Assembly: GCA_021810815.1 (NCBI GenBank) | Contig: JAJZHR010000103.1 | Span: 1-7,625 of the forward strand | Direction of reading: 5' to 3' | Source: Acidobacteriota bacterium | Lineage (GTDB): Bacteria; Acidobacteriota; Terriglobia; Terriglobales; Acidobacteriaceae | Length of the DNA stretch: 7,625 nucleotides | Shown here: positions 1 through 5,474 of the stretch, in pieces | How the letters are laid out: every line of letters begins with the position of its first letter | How positions within the stretch are numbered: position 1 is the first letter of the stretch | Notes under the pieces: generated by a model | Databases searched by the model: none | Told to the model about the DNA's origin: nothing | Seen by the model: only the letters and a program-made list of their open reading frames with translations | Program-made: the position numbers and the translations under genes

Positions 1-2
1 CC

Positions 3-677
3 CGTTACATCGGTGAGATCTTCACACAGGCGGACCTGATCGGTGTCGGGTCGCTTCCCATTGTCATCATGACCGGCTTCTTCACCGGCGGCGTGCTCGC
101 TCTCCAGTCCGCCACGGCGCTGGCGCAGTTCGGCGCGAAGAACATGACGGCGCAACTGGTGAGCCTCTCCATGGTGAAGGAACTGGGCCCCGTGCTGACC
201 AGCCTGATGGTCTCCGGCCGCAACGCCTCCGGCATGGCCAGCGAACTCGGGTCGATGAAGGTCACAGAACAGATTGACGCCATGCGCGCCCTGGGCACAG
301 ATCCCATCCGCCGCCTGGTGACGCCGCGCCTCATCGCGACGGTCGTCATGCTGTTCTTCCTCACCATCATCTCGGACTCGGTGGGAACGCTGGGCGGCGG
401 CGTGATCAGCGTTATGATGCTTGGCCTGGACGCATCGCAGTACTACCACGCCGCCTACCAGACCCTGGTGTTCGCCGACGTCTTCCAGGGCCTCCTCAAG
501 CCCATCTTCTTCGGCTTCATCATCGCCACCACAGGCTGCTATTTCGGCATGAAGACCGAGGGAGGCACGCAGGGCGTGGGCCGATCGACCACACAGGCGG
601 TCGTCGTCGCCTCGGTCCTCATCATCTTCGTCGACTTCATCATCAGCCGCCTGATGATCGGGATCTTCGGCCGATGA
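3..677 (+). CDS. mlaE: MlaE-type ABC lipid transporter permease (5' truncated by window)
   Basis: Integral inner-membrane permease of an MlaFE-type ABC transporter, the class that moves phospholipids or other hydrophobic substrates between the inner and outer membrane. The reading frame is open from base 3 with no stop, so the gene starts before the window; about 224 codons of a usual ~260 are visible. Hallmarks of the MlaE/TrnI family are clear: KELGPVL, then a GRNASGMASELGSMKVTEQ block (around bases 170-270), and ALGTDPIRRLV-PR, which is the family's cytoplasmic coupling region. Hydrophobic stretches lie at about bases 35-115, 325-420, 490-550 and 595-665, as expected for its membrane helices. 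The internal ATG at base 69 falls inside the first hydrophobic stretch and is not the start. The stop overlaps the mlaF start by 4 bp (ATGA), indicating translational coupling. The family call is firm; the substrate is not known from sequence. Confidence 0.93.
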   Translation, partial: RYIGEIFTQADLIGVGSLPIVIMTGFFTGGVLALQSATALAQFGAKNMTAQLVSLSMVKELGPVLTSLMVSGRNASGMASELGSMKVTEQIDAMRALGTDPIRRLVTPRLIATVVMLFFLTIISDSVGTLGGGVISVMMLGLDASQYYHAAYQTLVFADVFQGLLKPIFFGFIIATTGCYFGMKTEGGTQGVGRSTTQAVVVASVLIIFVDFIISRLMIGIFGR

Positions 678-1510
678 GCGCCGACGCGGCAGTCGAGCAG
701 CAGGCTATCGCGCAGCCGGCAGCAGCGCCCGTGGTCGTCTTTGATCGCGTCGCTATCGGCTTCAACGGCAAGCAGGTGCTGGACGGCATATCTTTCACCG
801 TCGCTCCGGGCGAGACGCGCGTCATCCTTGGCCCAGCGGGCTGCGGCAAGAGCGTCCTGCTCAAGCTCGCCAATGGACTGCTGAAGCCGGACTCCGGAAC
901 CATCACCATCTTTGGCGAAGAGATCAGCCACATGCATGAGAGGCAGATCTATCCCCTGCGCGCCCGCGTGGGCATGGTCTTCCAGGAGTCCGCTCTGTTT
1001 GACTCGCTCACCGTCCGCGACAACGTGGCGTATCGCCTGCAAGAGGAGAAGGTCGCATCCGACGAGATCGAGAAGCGCGTGCAGGAGGCGCTCAGCTTCG
1101 TCGAGCTGGAGCACACCGTGGACAAGTTCCCCGCGGAACTCTCCGGCGGCATGCGCCGTCGCGTCGCCATCGCGCGCGCCATCATCAACAAGCCGGATCT
1201 GCTACTCTACGATTCCCCAACAGGCGGACTCGATCCCATCACTTCCACCACCATCGTGGAGCTGATCGTGAAGCAGCGCGATGTCTTCCACACCACTTCC
1301 CTGCTGGTCACGCATCGCATCCAGGACGCCTTCACGCTCGCGACCAACGAGTACGACCTGAAGCAGGGGAAAATGGTGCCTCTGCCGAACAACAGCCTTG
1401 AGGCCTCCACACGCTTTCTGGTGCTCAACGAGGGCAGGGTCGTCTTCGATGGATCGACCCAGGAACTGGTGCGCTCGGAAGATCCGTGGGTCAGGGAATA
1501 TCTCTCCTAG
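674..1510 (+). CDS. mlaF: MlaF-type ABC transporter ATP-binding protein with atypical Walker B
   Basis: Cytoplasmic ATPase subunit, 278 aa, that would pair with the MlaE-type permease encoded just upstream. Visible motifs in order: Walker A GPAGCGKS (residues 53-60), Q-loop Gln104 in MVFQES, signature LSGGM (156-160) followed by RRR, Walker B LLLYD (176-180), D-loop GGLDP (184-188) and H-loop His214 in LVTHR. The residue after the Walker B Asp180 is Ser181 (codon tcc, 1214-1216), where ABC ATPases normally have the catalytic Glu. After the H-loop there are about 22 extra residues (roughly 224-246) before the FLVLNEGRVVFDGS strand that closes the domain, compared with Escherichia coli MlaF. 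A ~20-residue Ala-rich N-terminal lead precedes the domain. The start is set by the ATGA overlap with mlaE; no strong Shine-Dalgarno is visible, which fits coupling. No mlaD (MCE-domain) gene follows. The family is certain; full ATPase activity is open because of Ser181. Confidence 0.93.
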   Translation: MSADAAVEQQAIAQPAAAPVVVFDRVAIGFNGKQVLDGISFTVAPGETRVILGPAGCGKSVLLKLANGLLKPDSGTITIFGEEISHMHERQIYPLRARVGMVFQESALFDSLTVRDNVAYRLQEEKVASDEIEKRVQEALSFVELEHTVDKFPAELSGGMRRRVAIARAIINKPDLLLYDSPTGGLDPITSTTIVELIVKQRDVFHTTSLLVTHRIQDAFTLATNEYDLKQGKMVPLPNNSLEASTRFLVLNEGRVVFDGSTQELVRSEDPWVREYLS

Positions 1511-1707
1511 GCTGCCCGTGCCCCTCTCTGGCCGCTGATTTCGTGTGCTCCCCTCGGAACCCGCCTTGCGCATCCATCGGTCAAGTCGCATGGCGCATGG
1601 CGCAAGTCGCGTGGCTCGTCGCAAAGCTGGTTCCAATGCAGCCGCGTCTAATCAGTTGTGAGAGCAAAGCTGCCTGACGCCGCCGCAGATGCTACCCTTT
1701 TTTCAGC
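1511..1707. other. Intergenic region between mlaF and cpsB
   Basis: A 197-bp non-coding gap. The short plus-strand frame at 1486-1677 has no domain and begins inside mlaF, so it is not called. The gap holds the short direct repeat at 1582-1615 and a pyrimidine run (cccttttttc) just before the cpsB start. I see no good terminator hairpin after mlaF and no consensus -35/-10 pair. TACCCT at 1693-1698 could act as a poor -10 box and would give an almost leaderless cpsB transcript; this is speculation. Confidence 0.5.
1582..1615 (+). repeat. Short imperfect direct repeat, 13-bp units
   Basis: The unit caagtcgcatggc (1582-1594) recurs as caagtcgcgtggc (1603-1615) with one mismatch and a 21-bp period. 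Between them gcatggc is itself duplicated in tandem (1588-1594 and 1595-1601). It lies in the mlaF-cpsB gap. It could be slippage debris or a pair of protein-binding half-sites; nothing else in the window repeats it. Confidence 0.45.
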
Positions 1708-2508
1708 ATGATCGATATCCACCACCACTTGCTGCCCGCCCTGGACGACGGCTCCGTATCGCTGGAGACATCCGTCCTCATGGTGGAAGCGGCCGTCGCG
1801 GACGGCATCTCGCGCATCGTCTGCACTCCTCACGCAAGCCACCACTGGCGCTTCGATCCAGCCGTCAACGCGGCGAAGCTCGCCGAACTGAAAGCGGTGC
1901 TTCCGCCAGGCATCGAAGACCGGATTCAGTTTGGCCTGGGGTGCGACTTCCATCTGAGCCACGAGAACATCGAGGACGCTCTGGCGCACTCCACGAAGTA
2001 CACCATCAACGGCGGCCAATACCTGCTGGTCGAGTTGCCCGACTTCGGCTTCTCCGCGAACATGCGCGACGTCTTTTACAACCTGCGCATGGCCGGAATG
2101 ATCCCCATCCTGACCCACCCCGAGCGCAACCCCACCCTGATCGAGAAGCCGGATCGCATGATCGATTGGCTGCGCGATGGCCTGCTGGTGCAGATCACAG
2201 CCAATTCCCTCACCGGCCGCTTCGGCAAGATCTGCGAACGCATGGCGCATCAGTTGCTGTCCGATCAATGGGTCCACTTCATCGCCACCGACGCCCATAA
2301 CACTCAGTCGCGCCCGCCGCTCATGCGGCAAGCCTGCGAGATCGTGGCAAAAAAGTACGGCGACGAGGCCGCCCAACGGCTTTGCGTCGCCAACCCGCTT
2401 GCTGTATTCGAAGATCGGCAGTTTCCGGAGCAGCCTGAGCCGAAGCGCGTATTTGATGAAGAGGAGGGTAGGGCGGCAAGCTGGTGGAGGAGACTGTTCC
2501 GCAGTTAG
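1708..2508 (+). CDS. cpsB: CpsB/YwqE-family metal-dependent protein-tyrosine phosphatase (PHP domain)
   Basis: Predicted cytoplasmic phosphatase, 266 aa, of the PHP superfamily. CpsB, Wzb-like in role, and YwqE dephosphorylate tyrosine kinases that control capsule or exopolysaccharide chain length. The metal-site motifs are all in order: DIHHH with His5 and His7, LDDGS (12-16), TPH with His42, CDFH with Asp80, Glu109 in LVELP, HPERN with His137, and TDAHN with Asp195 and His197. Family members usually have Glu where Asp80 sits. The PHP domain ends near residue 235; the last ~30 residues are charged and end in SWWRRLFRS, a possible amphipathic or membrane-contacting tail. The start ATG at 1708 puts the HxH motif at the usual residue 5-7, but no Shine-Dalgarno precedes it. 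No tyrosine kinase or glycosyltransferase gene is in view, so the partner is unknown. Family call is strong. Confidence 0.92.
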   Translation: MIDIHHHLLPALDDGSVSLETSVLMVEAAVADGISRIVCTPHASHHWRFDPAVNAAKLAELKAVLPPGIEDRIQFGLGCDFHLSHENIEDALAHSTKYTINGGQYLLVELPDFGFSANMRDVFYNLRMAGMIPILTHPERNPTLIEKPDRMIDWLRDGLLVQITANSLTGRFGKICERMAHQLLSDQWVHFIATDAHNTQSRPPLMRQACEIVAKKYGDEAAQRLCVANPLAVFEDRQFPEQPEPKRVFDEEEGRAASWWRRLFRS

Positions 2509-2566
2509 CGACACAGTGCCGCTTCCAGAGCGCGCAAGTCATCCTTCACGAAGGGATGAGCCCTCC

Positions 2567-2583
2567 GGTTTGCTTCCCAAACC
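2567..2583. promoter_or_regulatory. Small inverted repeat, possible operator upstream of the arabinofuranosidase
   Basis: GGTTTG (2567-2572), 5-base spacer CTTCC, then CAAACC (2578-2583): a perfect 6-bp dyad. It ends 18 bp before the TATACT box, so it lies where a -35 element or a repressor/activator site would be. The symmetry is seen directly; the operator role is inference, and a weak cpsB terminator is an alternative. Confidence 0.25.
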
Positions 2584-2601
2584 ATACCCCTCCCGCTCAT
2601 A

Positions 2602-2607
2602 TATACT
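2602..2607 (+). promoter_or_regulatory. Candidate -10 box for the arabinofuranosidase gene
   Basis: TATACT, one mismatch from TATAAT, within an AT-rich island (atatatactt) in a GC-rich gap. It would place the transcript start near 2613-2615 and give a 5' leader of about 57 nt. No consensus -35 is present at 16-18 bp upstream (aaacca region), so an activator may be needed if this is the promoter. Confidence 0.35.
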
Positions 2608-2656
2608 TCCTTCGAACTGAAAACTCTCACCTCAACAGCGCCAGAACGCCTCATGC

Positions 2657-2661
2657 AAGGA
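2657..2661 (+). promoter_or_regulatory. Ribosome binding site that selects the 2671 start
   Basis: AAGGA lies 9 nt before the ATG at 2671. It also lies inside the frame if the earlier in-frame ATG at 2653 were used, and that ATG has no ribosome binding site. This supports 2671 as the start. Confidence 0.55.
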
Positions 2662-2670
2662 AAGACATCC

Positions 2671-4587
2671 ATGGCAACGAACATGCTCCTGAAAACGTTT
2701 TCCGTGGCCGCGCTCGCTTTCGTCGCCGTGGCCGCGTCCGCCCAGACCTCCGATACTCCCGTGCTCACCATCAATGTTGACAAGCCCATCACGAAGGTGA
2801 GCCCGACCCTCTACGGCCTGATGACCGAGGAGATCAACTACTCCTACGATGGCGGCCTCTACGCGGAGTTGGTCAGGAACCGCACCTTCAGGCCAGGCAA
2901 CGGGGGCGCTGACCGCTGGTACTCGGTCCACAAGGGCAACTCCCTCCTCTCTCTCCAGCCTGACAAGACGACCGGGCCGAGCGAGGCGCTGCCAAACAGC
3001 CTCAAGGTTGTCGTGGACCAGGCTGACGCGCAGAGCCAGGCTGGCATCGAGAACGGCGGCTACTGGGGCATTCCGCTTCGCCCCAACACCGTCTACCAGG
3101 GATCCTTCTACGCCAAGGCTGCCGACGCTTCCATCGGCGCGGTCACGGTCCGGCTGGTGAACGACGACAGTGGCGAGGTTGTCGCCCAGGCCATCGTGCC
3201 TGCGGTCACCTCCAACTGGGCGAGCTACGACTTTCCCCTGAAGACGGGCGCCATTCGCCCCTCCAGCCTCAACCATCTTGAAGTGACGGTGGCCCACCCC
3301 GGCACCATATGGTTCAACCTCGTGTCGCTGTTCCCTCCCACGTACAACAACCGCGTCAATGGGAACCGCATCGACCTGATGGAGAAGATGGCAGCGATGA
3401 AGCCCGCCTTCCTGCGCTTCCCCGGCGGCAACTATCTTGAAGGCGACCACATTCCCGAGCGCTACCAGTGGAAGAAGACGATTGGCCCTCTGGTCGATCG
3501 GCCAACGCACCCCAGCCCCTGGCGCTATCAATCCAGCGACGGCATGGGACTGCTCGAATTCCTGGAGTGGTGCGAAGACCTGCACATGCAGCCTCTGCTG
3601 GCCGTCTACGCAGGCTATTCCATGGCGCAGGAGCACGTTGACGCAGGTCCAAACCTTGAACCCTACGTCCAGGACGCTCTGGAGGAGATCGAATACGTCA
3701 CTGGAAGCACCAGCACCAAGTGGGGCGCCGAGCGCGCCAAAGACGGCCACCCAGCCCCCTTCAAGCTCTCCTACGTCGAGGTGGGCAACGAGGACTGGTT
3801 CGACAGGTCCGGCAGCTACAGTGCTCGTTACGCGCAGTTCTACCACGCGATCAAGACCGTCTATCCGGATCTGCAGATCATCGCGACGGCTCAGGTGAAA
3901 GGCATCAAGCCGGACGTGGTGGACGACCACTTCTACAAGCGCGCCGACCAGTTCTTCGCCGACGTTCACCATTACGACAACATCGACCGCAACGGCCCGA
4001 AGATCTTCGTTGGCGAGTGGGCAACGCGGGAAGGCTCACCGACGCCGAACTTCGGTGCGGCTCTGGGGGATGCTGCCTGGATGACGGGAATGGAGCGGAA
4101 CAGCGACCTGATCGTGATGGCCAGCTACGCGCCTCTGTTTGTGAATGTGAACCCCGGCGGGATGCAATGGGAGTCCGACCTGATCGGCTACGACGCGATG
4201 AGCAGCTACGGGTCGCCCAGCTACTACGCCCAGGTGATGTTCAGCAACCATCTTGGAGACGAGGTGCTGGGGTCCACCTTCGAAGGCGGCGGACCGAGGC
4301 TCTTCTACTCCATCACTCGCGATTCGAAGACTGGTCGGCTGTTCCTGAAAATCGTCAACGCCTCCTCTGCCCCGCAGCCGATTGAAATCAAGCTGACCGG
4401 AACGACCAGCTTGAAGAACATCGGCACTCTGACCACGCTGAGCGCAAAGACGCTGGAGGCGACCAACTCCATCCAGGCACCGACGAAGATCGTTCCGGTC
4501 ACCGTCCGGCTGCCAAAGGTCTCCACCGACTTCAACCACACGCTTCCTGCCTATTCGATCCAGATCATGGATCTGGACACAAAATAG
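2671..4587 (+). CDS. Secreted GH51 alpha-L-arabinofuranosidase with inserted CBM4/9-like domain
   Basis: Predicted exported glycoside hydrolase, 638 aa, that would release terminal L-arabinofuranose from arabinan, arabinoxylan or arabinogalactan side chains. An N-terminal signal peptide (hydrophobic core ~8-21, likely cleavage after ASA at residue 24) precedes the GH51 opening motif LYGLMTEEIN-GGLYAELVRNRTFRP (48-75). A beta-rich insert at about 105-222 resembles the CBM4/9-like carbohydrate-binding module found in many GH51 enzymes. The barrel continues with FLRFPGGNYLEGD (247-259). The likely acid/base is Glu374 in VEVGNEDWF and the nucleophile Glu449 in FVGEWA. A beta-sandwich C-terminal domain closes the protein (about 530-638). 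The ATG at 2671 is preferred over 2653 because AAGGA precedes it at 9 nt; 2683 is also possible. The gene stands alone and ends before a strong terminator. The in-frame protein is intact; exact substrate is not visible from sequence. Confidence 0.93.
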   Translation: MATNMLLKTFSVAALAFVAVAASAQTSDTPVLTINVDKPITKVSPTLYGLMTEEINYSYDGGLYAELVRNRTFRPGNGGADRWYSVHKGNSLLSLQPDKTTGPSEALPNSLKVVVDQADAQSQAGIENGGYWGIPLRPNTVYQGSFYAKAADASIGAVTVRLVNDDSGEVVAQAIVPAVTSNWASYDFPLKTGAIRPSSLNHLEVTVAHPGTIWFNLVSLFPPTYNNRVNGNRIDLMEKMAAMKPAFLRFPGGNYLEGDHIPERYQWKKTIGPLVDRPTHPSPWRYQSSDGMGLLEFLEWCEDLHMQPLLAVYAGYSMAQEHVDAGPNLEPYVQDALEEIEYVTGSTSTKWGAERAKDGHPAPFKLSYVEVGNEDWFDRSGSYSARYAQFYHAIKTVYPDLQIIATAQVKGIKPDVVDDHFYKRADQFFADVHHYDNIDRNGPKIFVGEWATREGSPTPNFGAALGDAAWMTGMERNSDLIVMASYAPLFVNVNPGGMQWESDLIGYDAMSSYGSPSYYAQVMFSNHLGDEVLGSTFEGGGPRLFYSITRDSKTGRLFLKIVNASSAPQPIEIKLTGTTSLKNIGTLTTLSAKTLEATNSIQAPTKIVPVTVRLPKVSTDFNHTLPAYSIQIMDLDTK

Positions 4588-4612
4588 CGCTTGCAAGTGT
4601 GCAATATCGATG

Positions 4613-4651
4613 CAACAACGAAGAGGCCCTGCGCGGGCCTCTTCGTTGTTG
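4613..4651. terminator. Bidirectional terminator hairpin between convergent genes
   Basis: A perfect 17-bp inverted repeat: left arm 4613-4629 (caacaacgaagaggccc), 5-base loop tgcgc, right arm 4635-4651. It lies 25 bp past the arabinofuranosidase stop and 42 bp past the SDR stop on the other strand, exactly where a shared terminator is expected. There is no T-run after the stem in either direction; the T-rich part (cttcgttgttg) is inside the stem. Function in both directions is inferred from symmetry and position. Confidence 0.8.
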
Positions 4652-4693
4652 AGTCGTCAGCAAAATGTCGGGTGCAGTATGCCTGCGTTTTCC

Positions 4694-5425
4694 CTAGAGC
4701 CCCAGGCCGCCATCGACGCTCAGCAATTGCCCTGTGATGAAATGCGGCCCCGTCGCGAAGAACAGCACGGCCGCAGCCACATCCTCCGCGCGGCCGTTCC
4801 GCCCCATCGGAGTACGAGTTGCAAAGTGCTCGTACTCCGGCCCGACTTCTCCATGCACGATCATTCCAGGGGCCACGCAGTTCACGCTGATCTCCGGCGC
4901 CCAGGCCTTCGCCATGGTCTGCGACAGCATGTGCAGCGCGGCCTTCGAGGTGCAGTAGTGGCCATGCGTCGGCCACGGATGCAGGCCTCCCATGGAGCCG
5001 ATGTTGATGATCCTGCCGCGGGCCTGTTTCAGATGCGCGTGCGCCGCCTGCGCCATCAGGAACGGGCCGCGCGTGTTGGTCTCGAACATCGCGTCCCATT
5101 GCGCCACGGTGAGCGATTCCAGCACCGCCGTCTCAAACACGCCAGCGTTGTTCACCAGAATGTCGACGCTGCCAAACTCCTCCGCGATGGAGGCCATCGC
5201 CTGCTCCACGCTCAAGGGGTCGCGCACCTCGCAGCGCACCGCCATCGCATCGATGGCGCGCACCGCCATCTCCCCCACCACACGTTCCGCGTCTGCGTCC
5301 GAACCGCGATAGGTGATGGCGACATTGGCCCCTGCATCCGCAAAGGCAAGAGCGAGCGCCCTGCCGATGCGGCGCGCACCTCCGGTCACGACAACGGTCT
5401 TTCCCTGCAAAGGACGGAGGTCCAT
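4694..5425 (-). CDS. Short-chain dehydrogenase/reductase (SDR), FabG/pteridine-reductase-like
   Basis: NAD(P)-dependent oxidoreductase of the classical SDR family, 243 aa, predicted cytoplasmic. The Rossmann motif is TGGARRIG (residues 14-21), followed by NNAG (92-95), Asn117, catalytic Ser144, the YxxxK motif Tyr157-Lys161 (YCTSK) and PG at 186-187; it ends in the common VDGGLGL. The Arg-Arg in the glycine motif and the TYRGS sequence at 38-42 suggest a preference for NADPH and resemble pteridine reductases and FolM-type dihydrofolate reductases as much as 3-oxoacyl-ACP reductases. The ATG at 5425 is chosen because it starts 13 residues before the glycine motif, the usual spacing; the upstream extension in the same frame is Arg-rich and overlaps the neighbouring gene. 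It is the last of the minus-strand genes, 49 bp after the secreted protein gene. Substrate cannot be named. Confidence 0.9.
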   Translation of the reverse strand: MDLRPLQGKTVVVTGGARRIGRALALAFADAGANVAITYRGSDADAERVVGEMAVRAIDAMAVRCEVRDPLSVEQAMASIAEEFGSVDILVNNAGVFETAVLESLTVAQWDAMFETNTRGPFLMAQAAHAHLKQARGRIINIGSMGGLHPWPTHGHYCTSKAALHMLSQTMAKAWAPEISVNCVAPGMIVHGEVGPEYEHFATRTPMGRNGRAEDVAAAVLFFATGPHFITGQLLSVDGGLGL

Positions 5426-5474
5426 AGCTCGCAATCTCTGGATTCTGGAATTTGAGTCTCTGCGCAGGCGCAGC

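Larger units (their letters stand above)
2509..2670. other. Intergenic region between cpsB and the arabinofuranosidase gene
   Basis: A 162-bp gap with no credible gene. It holds a 6-bp perfect inverted repeat (2567-2583), a -10-like TATACT (2602-2607) and the ribosome binding site of the next gene (2657-2661). There is no strong terminator for cpsB: ATCCTT/AAGGGAT near 2541-2557 could form only a weak short hairpin. Confidence 0.5.

Noticed and set aside
539..1114. A 191-codon minus-strand frame across the mlaE-mlaF junction.
   Set aside because: It covers two well-supported overlapping genes on the other strand and shows no domain.
1656..1698. TTGTGA (1656-1661) and TACCCT (1693-1698) as a cpsB promoter pair.
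   Set aside because: The spacer would be 31 bp, far outside the 16-18 bp range for a housekeeping sigma factor.
1648..2514. A 288-codon open frame on the minus strand.
   Set aside because: Antisense to cpsB, which has all PHP motifs in order; no motif or signal in the minus frame.
2632..3972. A 446-codon open frame on the minus strand.
   Set aside because: It is antisense to the arabinofuranosidase gene, which has a signal peptide and both catalytic glutamates. The minus translation is Val/Gly/Asp-rich without domain signs and has no ribosome binding site that I can see.
4610..5455. A 281-codon plus-strand frame beginning in the terminator.
   Set aside because: Antisense to the SDR gene; its product is His/Arg-rich without motifs and its start falls next to the terminator stem.
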